Notes: generated from the letters alone by a model not told the origin. 64,000 nucleotides of DNA from Acidaminobacter sp. (GCA_009881125.1 WXFH01000052.1:103634-167633), one strand, 5' to 3'. Positions 16,571-25,645 are shown, counted from the first letter of the stretch. A program made the numbers and translations.

Positions 16571-16975
16571 TCACAAAATTTCAATCCAGCCCTCTGTGGC
16601 ATTCAGAATAATCCGATCACCATCTTTTATCAGCTTGTAGAATTCAGGGTCTACTTTGTGGACCATGGGCACTTCAAATATCAACGCACTTGAAACTAAT
16701 ACCGGATCTGCATGCTCAATGATCATACCAAGGGGGCTTTTTTGATTGCGTCCAAGCTTAAAAAGACCATCGGCCTGGACTACTGAACTGCCTTTTCCAG
16801 ACGGCATCATCAAAATCTTGCCAGCAATATTACGGCCTTCCAGATCATGATTACGTTCGACAACTAACCCGGTTTCAGGCTCAACCAAGTAATAGCACAC
16901 AGCATCTTTTGAAATAATGACTTCAGCTTCAGCGTAACCTTCAGAAATTCGTTTACAGGAAAATTTTGTTCCCAT
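16571..16975 (-). CDS. Aconitase X small subunit (DUF126 swivel domain), copy 1
   Basis: A 134-residue protein starting MGTKFSCKRISEGYAEAEV, with 'VVERNHDLEGRNIAGKIL' and the active-site loop 'MPSGKGSSVVQADGL' (conserved Ser pair). This is the swivel subunit of two-component aconitase X, a family of dehydratases that includes cis-3-hydroxy-L-proline dehydratase and archaeal mevalonate 5-phosphate dehydratase. Its ATG overlaps the stop of the large subunit (TAATG), so the two subunits are co-translated. Confidence 0.88.
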   Translation of the reverse strand: MGTKFSCKRISEGYAEAEVIISKDAVCYYLVEPETGLVVERNHDLEGRNIAGKILMMPSGKGSSVVQADGLFKLGRNQKSPLGMIIEHADPVLVSSALIFEVPMVHKVDPEFYKLIKDGDRIILNATEGWIEIL

Positions 16976-18192
16976 TATTTAAGCACCTCCCCGAGAATCG
17001 CAGCCTCAACCGCTTCTTCCAACGGACGAATTTTGAATTTAATTCCTCTGATCTCGTTGTAATAAGCGCACTTCGGAGAGTCGGTGACTGCATTCTTCCC
17101 GTAGTACGGCTGCCAGCAAGGTGGTACATCAATACATGTATCCGCGATGATATGACCACCAGCGCGTTGAATGACATCCAAGAAACCCATGCGGTCCGCA
17201 AGTTCACGTGTCAGTGAACTGGTAAGCACCCAAAAGTCCACAGCGAATTTACGCTCACCAACGGTCTTAGCAATCGTCTCTACTTGATCTATAGTGAGAT
17301 GAGGGCATCCAAACATGGCAAAATCAATCTTGCCGGGCTCCCTGCACAGTCGTTCCCTTGTAGCAGCCAGATCCTGATCCGATATTGTAATTCGATGCTT
17401 GATCTTGTTATTTCCAAATGCCGCTTCAACTGTTGGCGCTTCAGGTGTAATGCCTACCATGTGATACATGGAGACAGCGCCGGAGGTATTGAGTTGAGCT
17501 CCAAAATTCATGAATCCAGCAGGCGTTGGTCTTGATTTTATGCCGGTGAAAACCGGAATCTCCAGCCCTTTATAAAGTTCTGGATAGCACCATCCCAGGA
17601 GTTGATAATCAAAATCTGTTTCTATTTTGGCAGTGACTTCAACCAAGATTTCGCCTTTGCGGTTTTCATCCAACAACAGCCCATATTCCGGAACCAAGCC
17701 TGTAATGGCGGCACAAAGTGCACTTTGAGAAGACTCCCGATTACTTCTTGCCCCAAATACTGAATTGACATAAGGTGTGGCGCTGGATTCCGAAAAGGCG
17801 ATGACTTCTCCAAACCCTGGAACGTTTTGTTGTAAATACGGTGTGCAATCGAAGGTTAATGTCGCCCCAATTTGCTTATAAGCTTCATTTGTGGCACTGA
17901 CAATATCAATACCAGCCTTTGGAATCTCAAAAAGATGTTTTTTCAAATATTTAAGGTCAATACTCGGATTGACAGTTGGTGATACCTTGCAATGCGCACC
18001 TAGCTTGAGAAGTTTATCCACAAACCAAAGATCTGCATCCTGAGCACTTAATGCCACATGAGCCCGTGTAATGGGCACCATGCGTTCAGCCTCAAATGTC
18101 TCACCCATTGCAACTTGAATTTTCATTGCCGCTGCAATGCCTTCTCCATATTTGCCTTCGAGCATATCTTTTTCTTCAACGGTTAACTTCAT
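16975..18192 (-). CDS. Aconitase X large subunit (DUF521 catalytic subunit), copy 1
   Basis: A 405-residue iron-sulfur hydro-lyase subunit. Cysteines shared with copy 2 are in 'FDCTPYL', 'SALCAAITG', 'MFGCPHLT', 'ADTCIDVPPCW' and 'SPKCAYY'; some of these should bind the Fe-S cluster. Also conserved are 'SESSATPY' and 'GARSNRES'. It dehydrates a hydroxylated acid together with the small subunit. GGAGGTGCACT precedes the ATG. It follows the TRAP transporter genes after about 50 nt, so substrate uptake and dehydration are encoded together. The substrate may be cis-3-hydroxyproline, but with two different copies another hydroxy acid is possible. Confidence 0.88.
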   Translation of the reverse strand: MKLTVEEKDMLEGKYGEGIAAAMKIQVAMGETFEAERMVPITRAHVALSAQDADLWFVDKLLKLGAHCKVSPTVNPSIDLKYLKKHLFEIPKAGIDIVSATNEAYKQIGATLTFDCTPYLQQNVPGFGEVIAFSESSATPYVNSVFGARSNRESSQSALCAAITGLVPEYGLLLDENRKGEILVEVTAKIETDFDYQLLGWCYPELYKGLEIPVFTGIKSRPTPAGFMNFGAQLNTSGAVSMYHMVGITPEAPTVEAAFGNNKIKHRITISDQDLAATRERLCREPGKIDFAMFGCPHLTIDQVETIAKTVGERKFAVDFWVLTSSLTRELADRMGFLDVIQRAGGHIIADTCIDVPPCWQPYYGKNAVTDSPKCAYYNEIRGIKFKIRPLEEAVEAAILGEVLK

Positions 18193-18244
18193 AGTGCACC
18201 TCCATAGATCACTGATGTCAAAGTATTTTTGAATGCATATTTAC

Positions 18245-19525
18245 TTATTTCAACAAATCAACCAAAAACATTGTGGTGGCCGGCACATAAGTCGTGATCA
18301 TTAAAACTATGATCAAAGCCAGCAAAAAATATTTCATGTATTTCATCATGCTGCCAATAGAAACCTTACCTACAGCTGATGCCACAAACAGATTGATACC
18401 GTATGGTGGTGTGACAAAACCTATTGCCAGGTTCATTGTGATGACAACACCAAAAGTGATAGGTGACATGCCAAGTTGAGTCACAATTGGCAGGAGTATT
18501 GGGGAAAGGATGATGGTCGCTGGAATATTATCGATTAAACAACCTATCGCCAGAAGAAATAAGTTTATGATCAACAAAAGCAAAATTTTGTTGGTTGTAA
18601 GGGTCATGATAGCATCTGCAATCGCCGTTGGGATCTGCTGAATGCTCAGATACCCCGCAAAAGCCATGGAAAAACCCACCATAAAGGTTGTGATGCCATT
18701 GATCAAAATAGTATCAAATAATGATTTGTAAAGCAGCTTCCAGGTAAGCTCTTTGTAGATAAAGGCGCCAACAAACGCTGAGTAGACGACTGCAATGACC
18801 GCAGCTTCCGTAGGGGTAAAAACGCCAGCATAAATGCCACCGAGTACGATGGTTGGTGCCAATATTGCCCAAATGGCTTCTTTGAAGGACGTTATAACTT
18901 CTTTTGGTTTAGGAAAATGCCCAGTGCCTTTGTAGCCGTATTTTTTAGCCAATATATAAGAGGTCGCGAGTAATGCAACACCCATTAAAACACCAGGAAT
19001 AAAACCTGCAATAAACAAGTCGCTTATGGAAGTGTTGACAACGACACCATAGATAACGAACGGAATACTTGGAGGAATGATGACACCGATGGTTCCTGCA
19101 GCAGCAGTTAAAGATGCAGCAAAACCTGTGTCGTAATCTCTTTCCTTCATAGCTGGGATCATGAACGTTCCAATAGCCGATGTCGTCGCCATGGCCGAAC
19201 CGGAAATGGCCGCGAAAAACATGCATGATACCGTTGTAACCATAGCAAGTCCGCCAGTAAAGTAACCAAAGATCATGTTAGCAAAATCAAGGAGTCGCTT
19301 TGCCACACCGCCTGTACTCATCAGGCTTCCAGCAAGGATGAAAAACGGTATAGCCATCAAAGGAAATGAATCACACCCAGCAATTGCGTTTTGGGTCACC
19401 ATTACAAGTGGAATATCCGAAAATAAGAACAGTGTTATAGCCGTCGATATGCCAACTGCATATCCGATTGGTACGCTGAGAACGATCAGGACAATAAAGG
19501 ATCCAAACAGAAACAACGCTTCCAT
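18245..19525 (-). CDS. dctM: TRAP transporter large permease (DctM)
   Basis: A 426-residue very hydrophobic protein with about twelve segments and DctM-typical stretches 'MAIPFFILAGSLMSTGGVAKRL' region (around 50-70), 'IPPSIPFVIYG' and 'FGVVITMNLAIGFVTPPYGINLF' region. It is the sodium-driven transport channel of a TRAP system. The ATG at 19525 follows the DctQ stop by one base, so a longer frame upstream is rejected. Together with dctQ and dctP it imports the acid consumed by the flanking aconitase X enzymes. Confidence 0.92.
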   Translation of the reverse strand: MEALFLFGSFIVLIVLSVPIGYAVGISTAITLFLFSDIPLVMVTQNAIAGCDSFPLMAIPFFILAGSLMSTGGVAKRLLDFANMIFGYFTGGLAMVTTVSCMFFAAISGSAMATTSAIGTFMIPAMKERDYDTGFAASLTAAAGTIGVIIPPSIPFVIYGVVVNTSISDLFIAGFIPGVLMGVALLATSYILAKKYGYKGTGHFPKPKEVITSFKEAIWAILAPTIVLGGIYAGVFTPTEAAVIAVVYSAFVGAFIYKELTWKLLYKSLFDTILINGITTFMVGFSMAFAGYLSIQQIPTAIADAIMTLTTNKILLLLIINLFLLAIGCLIDNIPATIILSPILLPIVTQLGMSPITFGVVITMNLAIGFVTPPYGINLFVASAVGKVSIGSMMKYMKYFLLALIIVLMITTYVPATTMFLVDLLK

Positions 19526-19526
19526 C

Positions 19527-20021
19527 TTATATTGTCCCCCCTTCCGTTTCTTTTGCTGGTTTGAATAATTCAACAAGTTGGTCAAGGATATAGATACTCG
19601 TTATAGCTGAACTAAATGGCAGGGATAAATAGACATAGCTGAGTGGAATTTTCAAAGCAGTCGAAAGTGCATTTCTTCCCGCTATTTTCATCACTAATTG
19701 ATAACCATTAATGACGAGAAAAACGCAAAACAGCAACAGGATCGTCAAGGCTATGACATTTAACCATTTTGCACCAGCAGGACTTAGTTTCTTCGCAAAT
19801 ATTTCAACCCTGATTTGCTCTTTCAAACGAATTCCCACACCAGTTCCTAACCAGATTTGCCAAATAAATATGTAACGCGCAAGCTCTTCACTCCATGATA
19901 ATGAATTATTAAATACATATCTCATTATGACCTGTATAAAGATCAACGTAACGGTAAAAACAAGGCTTGCGACTAATAATCGCTCTTCAAATTTAGTATA
20001 GAGGCGAAGCAATTTTCTCAT
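19527..20021 (-). CDS. dctQ: TRAP transporter small permease (DctQ)
   Basis: A 164-residue four-helix membrane protein with 'FIQVIMRYVFNNSLSWSEELARYIFIWQ', the characteristic DctQ stretch 'RY.F..sl.WseE.ar' (around residues 30-55). It links the binding protein to DctM. The ATG at 20021 has GAAGG at suitable spacing; a GTG at 20030 sits inside the ribosome binding site. A 133-nt gap with a strong hairpin separates it from dctP upstream. Confidence 0.9.
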   Translation of the reverse strand: MRKLLRLYTKFEERLLVASLVFTVTLIFIQVIMRYVFNNSLSWSEELARYIFIWQIWLGTGVGIRLKEQIRVEIFAKKLSPAGAKWLNVIALTILLLFCVFLVINGYQLVMKIAGRNALSTALKIPLSYVYLSLPFSSAITSIYILDQLVELFKPAKETEGGTI

Positions 20022-20097
20022 CCACGTCACCTTCTTCCAATATAAACTTCATTAAGATAACAAAATTCTCTTGACCATTTACCAAATTTAGAAAGAT

Positions 20098-20124
20098 GCC
20101 GGGAGGCAAGTACAACCTCCCGGC
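20098..20124 (-). promoter_or_regulatory. Intercistronic hairpin between dctP and dctQ
   Basis: GCCGGGAGG (20098-20106) and CCTCCCGGC (20116-20124) form a perfect 9-bp GC-rich stem with a 9-nt loop and no clean U tract after it. Such hairpins often protect the upstream binding-protein message so that it is made in excess over the permease. Confidence 0.6.
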
Positions 20125-20154
20125 AAAATGGGACAAAGATTGCAAGGGGAAAAT

Positions 20155-21201
20155 TTATTTGTTGTATTGATCGATAAGGTCAAACCATTCTTGACCGAAT
20201 TCCGCTTTATATTTGTCATGCATTGGAACCAGTGCATCCATAAATTTCTGCATATTTTCTGCAGAAATTTCATTAACTTTCATTCCTGCTTCTTTCAGCT
20301 TATCAACAGTTGCAATATTGTCGTTAATTTCGTCTTCGCGTTCTGCTTCTACCAGGAATTTTCTAGCACCGTCCTTGACAACATTCTGTTGATCTTCAGA
20401 CAAACCGTTAAAGAAATCAGCATTGATGATGTTGACAAGATAAGATTGAACGTGGCTGGTTAGGCTGTAGAATTCCTGTACTTCATAGAATTTTGATGCA
20501 TAAACAAGAGCAGGCGCGTTTTCCTGACCATCAACTGTGCCTTGCTGCAAACCAGTAAACACTTCACCGAAGCTCATAGGCGTTGGATTCGCGCCCAAGT
20601 ATTTGAACATGTCTATGAAAACTGGACTTTCCATAACACGCATCTTTATGCCTTCAAGATCTTTTGGTTCGTTGATTGGTCTGACATTGTTTGACATACT
20701 TCGGGCGCCATTATAACTGTAACCTAAGTTCATGAGACCGACCGGCGCCAATTTTTCATCCAGTTTCTTTCCAAGATCACCATCTAAAGCATTAAAACCT
20801 GCACGAACATCTTTAAAAATAAATGGTAAGTCAAGGAGGCCAAAAATTGGGTCATATGCTGTCAGGACAGCGGTTGATGGTATTGAAATCTGAACGGTAT
20901 TCAACGCGACAGCTTCAGTAATTTGAAGGTCGCCACCCAATTGTCCGTTTGGAAATAATTGAACTTCAATAGATCCGCCTGATTCTTTCTCTACGTAATC
21001 TTTAAAAGCAACTGCAGCTCGATGTGTCGCTGTATCTTCAGAAACAATGTGGGCCACCTTTATGACAACTTTTTCAGCTGGTGTTTCTGCAGGGGTTTCG
21101 GCAGGTGTCTCAGTTGCAGGCGCAGGTTCAGGACTGCTGCAGCCAGCCGTCATACCAATAATCATCACAAGAATCAACAGAAGTGCAGATAACTTTTTCA
21201 T
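20155..21201 (-). CDS. dctP: TRAP transporter substrate-binding lipoprotein (DctP)
   Basis: A 348-residue precursor with a lipoprotein signal (MKKLSALLLILVMIIGMTAGC, cysteine at residue 21) and a Pro/Ala/Glu-rich spacer, so it is membrane tethered. The mature part has 'IKVAHIVSEDTATHRAAVAF', 'QLFPNGQLGGDLQITEAV' and 'IKMRVMESPVFIDMFKYLG' with the Arg that binds the carboxylate of the ligand in this family. The ATG at 21201 has GAGGAGG at 6-nt spacing. It binds an organic acid, probably the substrate of the aconitase X pathway. Confidence 0.92.
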   Translation of the reverse strand: MKKLSALLLILVMIIGMTAGCSSPEPAPATETPAETPAETPAEKVVIKVAHIVSEDTATHRAAVAFKDYVEKESGGSIEVQLFPNGQLGGDLQITEAVALNTVQISIPSTAVLTAYDPIFGLLDLPFIFKDVRAGFNALDGDLGKKLDEKLAPVGLMNLGYSYNGARSMSNNVRPINEPKDLEGIKMRVMESPVFIDMFKYLGANPTPMSFGEVFTGLQQGTVDGQENAPALVYASKFYEVQEFYSLTSHVQSYLVNIINADFFNGLSEDQQNVVKDGARKFLVEAEREDEINDNIATVDKLKEAGMKVNEISAENMQKFMDALVPMHDKYKAEFGQEWFDLIDQYNK

Positions 21202-21313
21202 AGTCTTCCTCCTCAATTTTGATGTTCACTCCAAACAACCCAGACCTTTAGACTATAAGTAATTTAAAGTTCTGATCACTCACCTCCAAAACAATTCAAT
21301 TTGCCAAAATGAA

Positions 21314-21727
21314 TCAGATAAATTCGACTCTTTCTGAATTTGCATCCACCCTGACCTTGCAGCCGTCTTTTAATTCAGCATAGAATGCTTCATCCAATTG
21401 ATCCACCATAGGGACCTCCATTATGATAGCACTGGAAACAAGCACTGTATCAGGATTCTGAATGATCATAGCCTTAGGTGCATTCTGTTTCATTGCCAGC
21501 TGATATAGACCGTCGGCTTGGACCACTGAACTTCCTTTGCCGCCCGGAAAGACTAAAATCTTACCAGCAATGCTTTTACCTTCTAGATCATGGCCCTTTT
21601 CAATCACCTCTCCTGTTTCAGGATTGATCAGATAAAACATAATGTCGTCTTTTGAAACAATTACTTCACCCTCAGCGATACCTTCTGAGATGCGATGGCA
21701 TGAAAAACTTTTTTCATTGACAGACAT
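21314..21727 (-). CDS. Aconitase X small subunit (DUF126), copy 2
   Basis: A 137-residue swivel subunit starting MSVNEKSFSCHRISEGIAEG with the loop 'FPGGKGSSVVQADGLYQL'. It is clearly homologous to the small subunit at 16571-16975 but divergent, so this is an old duplication or separate acquisition. The ATG overlaps the stop of the large subunit (TAATG). It should pair with the large subunit directly upstream. Confidence 0.88.
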   Translation of the reverse strand: MSVNEKSFSCHRISEGIAEGEVIVSKDDIMFYLINPETGEVIEKGHDLEGKSIAGKILVFPGGKGSSVVQADGLYQLAMKQNAPKAMIIQNPDTVLVSSAIIMEVPMVDQLDEAFYAELKDGCKVRVDANSERVEFI

Positions 21728-22932
21728 TAATCGATTTCCCCTTTCAGCGCGGCGTCAATGCAGGTTTCAAGGTCTCTTATGACAAAATTCAGCCCCCTGC
21801 GTTTTGGATAATAGGCACATTTTGGAGAATCCGTTATACCGGTTTTTCCTGAAAGATAGTGCCAGCATGGTTGATCCGGACAAGTGTCTGATACTATATC
21901 CCCACCGGATTCTCTAATCGTCTCCAAGAAACCCATTCGATCCGCCATTTCTTTAGTATGACTCGAGGTGAGGATCCACATTTCGACAGCTAATTTTTTG
22001 CCGCGGATACGCTCAGCGATGATCTGAACTTGACGAAGGGTGAAATGAGGACAACCAAACATGGCAAAGTCAATTTTTTGTTCACCGGGCTCTGAGATTT
22101 GAGACAGAATCTCCTTCAGATCATCATTTGTGATTGTAACTATTCGTTTAGGTTCTTTTCCGCCAAACGCGGCTTCCATAGTTGGTGCTTCAGGTGTAAC
22201 ACCCAAAACGTGGAACATGCCATATGCACCAGAGGTATTAAGTTGTGCCCCAAGATTCATAAAAGATTCAGGCGTGATTGGTGTAGGGAGACCAGTAAAA
22301 ACAGGAATGCCCGGTCCAATTTTCTTTCCCATATATCCAAGAAGTTGATATTCAAAATCGCTTTTTATATCAGCTTCAACATTGACCAAGATATCGCCGA
22401 ATCGATTTTCATCGAGTAAGAGTCCATATTCGGGGACAACACCTGTAATAGCAGCACATAGTGCACTCTGAGCTGCCTCTCGATTCGATCTTGCTCCCCA
22501 AACACTATTGATGTAAGGTGTTGCACTTGACTCAGAAAAGGCAGTAATTTCTCCAAAGAATGGGACATTGGTTTGTATGTATGGCGTACAGTTATAGGAT
22601 AGTACTGCGCCAAGTGCCTTATAAGTATCGTGAGTACGCTGCATCAGGCTCGCGAATTCATCAGTGACTTTACCTGCACTTCTGAAATAGTTGAGATTAA
22701 ACCCTGGATTTACAGTCGGTGGAATTTTACAGTGCGCACCCGCTTTCAACAATTTTTCTGCGAACCAAAGGTCAGCCTCTTGATTACTGAGGGCCACGTG
22801 AGCACGCGTTATTGGTACCATTCTCTTTGCGTGAAAAGAATCTCCAATTGCTACCTGAATTTTCATAGCGATTGCAGTACCTTCTCCATGCTTGCCTTCA
22901 AGCATCTCCCTTTCGAACTTTGTCAGTTCCAC
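21727..22932 (-). CDS. Aconitase X large subunit (DUF521), copy 2
   Basis: A 401-residue protein, the first gene of the operon. Translation starts at a GTG (VELTKFEREMLEGKHGEG) with AGGAGG at 7-nt spacing; a longer frame reaching 23016 has no such site. It shares with copy 1 'CTPYIQTNVP', 'SESSATPY', 'GARSNRE', 'SALCAAITG', 'FGCPHFT' and 'SPKCAYY'. The cluster region differs in spacing ('DTCPDQPCW' here, 'DTCIDVPPCW' in copy 1), suggesting slightly different active sites. A GntR-type palindrome lies about 90 nt upstream. Confidence 0.88.
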   Translation of the reverse strand: MELTKFEREMLEGKHGEGTAIAMKIQVAIGDSFHAKRMVPITRAHVALSNQEADLWFAEKLLKAGAHCKIPPTVNPGFNLNYFRSAGKVTDEFASLMQRTHDTYKALGAVLSYNCTPYIQTNVPFFGEITAFSESSATPYINSVWGARSNREAAQSALCAAITGVVPEYGLLLDENRFGDILVNVEADIKSDFEYQLLGYMGKKIGPGIPVFTGLPTPITPESFMNLGAQLNTSGAYGMFHVLGVTPEAPTMEAAFGGKEPKRIVTITNDDLKEILSQISEPGEQKIDFAMFGCPHFTLRQVQIIAERIRGKKLAVEMWILTSSHTKEMADRMGFLETIRESGGDIVSDTCPDQPCWHYLSGKTGITDSPKCAYYPKRRGLNFVIRDLETCIDAALKGEID

Positions 22933-23022
22933 AATTCTGCCTCCTTGTAAGAATGTATTATTTTGCAGCACCTTCTCAAATTTCATAAACTTTAAAGAAA
23001 CTAAAGCTATATTCACGCACCA

Positions 23023-23044
23023 TTCAACCTGTATACAGGTTGAA
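23023..23044. promoter_or_regulatory. Palindromic operator upstream of the aconitase-X operon
   Basis: A perfect 22-nt palindrome with core AACCTGTATACAGGTT. The 14-nt core ACCTGTATACAGGT recurs upstream of the adjacent gntR gene. FadR-subfamily regulators bind palindromes of this size, so it is most likely the binding site of the protein encoded at 23124-23813. Confidence 0.75.
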
Positions 23045-23123
23045 ATATAAAAGTGCTTTCATTTGTTAGAAATTCACTATGCCAACCATCGAATCAATGT
23101 GATAATAATCTGTTCAACTAACT

Positions 23124-23813
23124 TTATAGATGAAAATCCGGATCTTTCAATACATTGTTCTCCGCAAATAGTATATGCTCAGCCAATAAACGCTTAACTT
23201 TCTCTTCATCTTTCTCTCTGATTGACTGAATAATGTCCAAATGCTGCTGAATTGTAACTGCTTGATAAGGAAATTTGCTGATAGATAAAGCTTGGATTCT
23301 TTGAATCCTTTGACGGATACTATGCATTATGTCCTGCATAATTAAGTTATCTGACTTATCCAAAATCATAGCATGAAGCTTATGATCTGAACCTGCCAAA
23401 TCCTCGTATGAAACCTCGATTCCATCTTCCAACTTCTGTTTGCTTTCAATCCAACTTTTTTCCATTTCGGCCAGATCTTCTTCTGTTACATTTTTTATGA
23501 AGGATTTAACTGCGGCACACTCCAGCGCAGAACGGACTTCGAACAACTCATGGACTTCCCTTGTTGTAATATTTCGTACAAATATTCCAATTCCGTTGTG
23601 AATTTCAACTAAACTCTCACTGGCCAGTATTTTTAAAGCTTCCCGCACTGGCGTCCTACTCATGTTAAGCGCTTGAGCAAGCACGTTTTCACTTAAAAAT
23701 TCACCAGCTCTGATTTCATTATAAATAATCATATGCTTTATGGAATCATAAGCTATATCAGTCAGGTTCTGTGCTTTTTTTTTCGGAATGACTAATTTTG
23801 TTTGTCTGGTCAA
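23124..23813 (-). CDS. GntR-family (FadR/FCD) transcriptional regulator
   Basis: A 229-residue regulator. The N-terminal winged helix (around residues 14-80) contains 'ENVLAQALNMSRTPVREALKILASESLVE', the GntR recognition helix region. The C-terminal FCD domain (around 95-215) contains Asp/His residues ('SGSDHKLHAMI'-like 'AGSDHKLHAMILD', 'LAEHILFAENN') that usually bind a metal and an organic acid. Translation starts at a TTG with AGGAGG at 7-nt spacing. The same palindrome precedes this gene and the operon downstream, implying autoregulation and control of the operon. Confidence 0.9.
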   Translation of the reverse strand: MTRQTKLVIPKKKAQNLTDIAYDSIKHMIIYNEIRAGEFLSENVLAQALNMSRTPVREALKILASESLVEIHNGIGIFVRNITTREVHELFEVRSALECAAVKSFIKNVTEEDLAEMEKSWIESKQKLEDGIEVSYEDLAGSDHKLHAMILDKSDNLIMQDIMHSIRQRIQRIQALSISKFPYQAVTIQQHLDIIQSIREKDEEKVKRLLAEHILFAENNVLKDPDFHL

Positions 23814-23920
23814 AGTATTACCTCCTCGGATTTGACTTTGAAATATTATCCGAAAAAAGCACTTTTGTCAATTTAAACCATATACAACCCACATAAGAAT
23901 TTGAATTTTCTGAATATACT

Positions 23921-23934
23921 ACCTGTATACAGGT
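23921..23934. promoter_or_regulatory. Second copy of the GntR-type palindrome, upstream of gntR
   Basis: ACCTGTATACAGGT is a perfect 14-nt palindrome identical to the core of the site at 23023-23044. It lies 107 nt upstream of the gntR start codon. Confidence 0.7.
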
Positions 23935-24137
23935 TACATCTAATAACTAAATATGTCAATCAAATTTTCGACTTTAATAAATTAAACCGATGATAACTCA
24001 ATCTAATTCTTAACCGACTGACAGAAAATCATACAGGAATATATCGTCACTTCGTGTACAATCATTCAAAACCCATTTCGGTTACGCCATTGAAAAAAAT
24101 GTAAACCTCCTTACTGCACTTTAATTTTTTACACTAC
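23935..24137. other. AT-rich intergenic stretch without recognisable gene
   Basis: Between the gntR upstream palindrome and the end of the amylase gene I see no coding frame with a ribosome binding site and no clear hairpin terminator. Confidence 0.5.
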
Positions 24138-25583
24138 TCACTTCCTCCTCCACACACTCACCCTGCCAGCCTTCACCTTAAATTCCCCGAAACCGTCCTC
24201 ACGGATGACCACAGCATCTTCGACATTACCGAGACAATCCCCATAACTTTGACCCGCCTGGTCTTCCCCGACAAACATCGGGATAACGCCATTCTCTTTG
24301 GTACTTAAAATTACCGCCAGCTTTTCAGGGTGTTCAGGGGTACCGAGTCTCACCCAGCCAATCCTATTCGGATCTTCAAAATAGTCGGCTTGGTCTCCGT
24401 AGGCGGCTTCGCGTCTTGATTTCATCAGAAGATCAATCTGATCCTTCAATCCTTCAAAAGGCGTCTGACCCCCGGATCCAAAATAGTCACCGAAAAAGAC
24501 GCAGGGATAGCCCTTTTCTCTGAGCAGGATCAGTGCGTAGGCATGCAGCTTGAACCAGGGCTCCACCCAGGACTGCAGGGCTTGTCCCAGTTGAGAATCG
24601 TGATTGTCCACAAAGGTGACAGCACGTTCAGGAAATTGTTCTACGATTGAATTATTAAAAATCGTCCTCAAGTCATAGGCCTCTCCTTTGATGGAGGCTT
24701 CATAGAAATTAAAGTGCAGACCTACATCAAATAGATCAATCTTATGTCCCGTTTTTTCAAGGTAAGTCTTCTTAACTTGGAAATCCGTAACCCAGTATTC
24801 ACCCACCATGTAAAAGTCTCTTCCAAATTTCTCAGTGAGACGTTGTCTAAAAACATTTATGAAAGCCGTATCAATATGCTTCAGTGCATCCAGGCGAAAA
24901 CCGTCTACACCTGTTGTATTAATAAGCCATTCTGCCCAAGTGATGAGTTCTTCAACCACCTCCGGATGCGCATGATCGAGATCTGCATGCATCAAATAGT
25001 CATAATTGCCGTACTCATAGGAGACACCCAGATTCCATCCTTTATTCTCCCCAAGGATTCGGAAAATACCTTTTTCGCTATCCCGCTGATTATAATCCAC
25101 CCCGTTGAAATGATTAAAATTCCATTTAAACGCAGAATATTGGCCATTTCTTCCCGGAAAATCAAAACCGGTCCAGCCCTCAATGTCCCTCGGGGCCTCA
25201 AGCTCTGACTTTCGATCTTCCGGTTTGACTTTCACCGCCATAAAGGTTTCCGTGTGGTCCGCCCCGGCTTTATGGTTCATGACCACGTCCGCATAAACCT
25301 GGAGACCGTTTGCATGCATTGCCTCAATCATTTGAACAAGTTCATCTTTGGTTCCGTATTTGGTTCTCACGGTGGTCTTCTGATCAAATTCACCCAAGTC
25401 ATAAAGGTCATAAATGCCGTAACCAACGTCATTTGAGCTTGTGCCCTTACAGCAGGGCGGAATCCAGACGGCTGAAAAGCCTGCTTCCTTTAATGATCCA
25501 GCCAAATCTTTCAATAGATTATAATACTGTCCGACATTTGGAAGATACCATTCGAAGGCCTGTAGCATTATGCCGTTTTCCAT
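24138..25583 (-). CDS. Intracellular alpha-amylase (GH13, AmyS-like)
   Basis: A 481-residue glycoside hydrolase without a signal peptide, so cytoplasmic. The four GH13 regions are present: 'YADVVMNHKAGADHTE' (region I), 'GFRLDALKHID' (nucleophile Asp near 230), 'VGEYW' (acid/base Glu near 261) and 'FVDNHDSQ' (third Asp near 327). It starts MENGIMLQAFEWYLPN, the usual N-terminus of the GH13_5 family, and has its length. It hydrolyses alpha-1,4-glucans, perhaps glycogen or imported maltodextrins. GGGGG precedes the ATG. No sugar transporter is adjacent, so it stands alone. Confidence 0.93.
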   Translation of the reverse strand: MENGIMLQAFEWYLPNVGQYYNLLKDLAGSLKEAGFSAVWIPPCCKGTSSNDVGYGIYDLYDLGEFDQKTTVRTKYGTKDELVQMIEAMHANGLQVYADVVMNHKAGADHTETFMAVKVKPEDRKSELEAPRDIEGWTGFDFPGRNGQYSAFKWNFNHFNGVDYNQRDSEKGIFRILGENKGWNLGVSYEYGNYDYLMHADLDHAHPEVVEELITWAEWLINTTGVDGFRLDALKHIDTAFINVFRQRLTEKFGRDFYMVGEYWVTDFQVKKTYLEKTGHKIDLFDVGLHFNFYEASIKGEAYDLRTIFNNSIVEQFPERAVTFVDNHDSQLGQALQSWVEPWFKLHAYALILLREKGYPCVFFGDYFGSGGQTPFEGLKDQIDLLMKSRREAAYGDQADYFEDPNRIGWVRLGTPEHPEKLAVILSTKENGVIPMFVGEDQAGQSYGDCLGNVEDAVVIREDGFGEFKVKAGRVSVWRRK

Positions 25584-25645
25584 TACGATCCCCCTACAAA
25601 CTTACATTGTCAAACTCCAAAACCATGTCATACCAAGTTGGAAGT

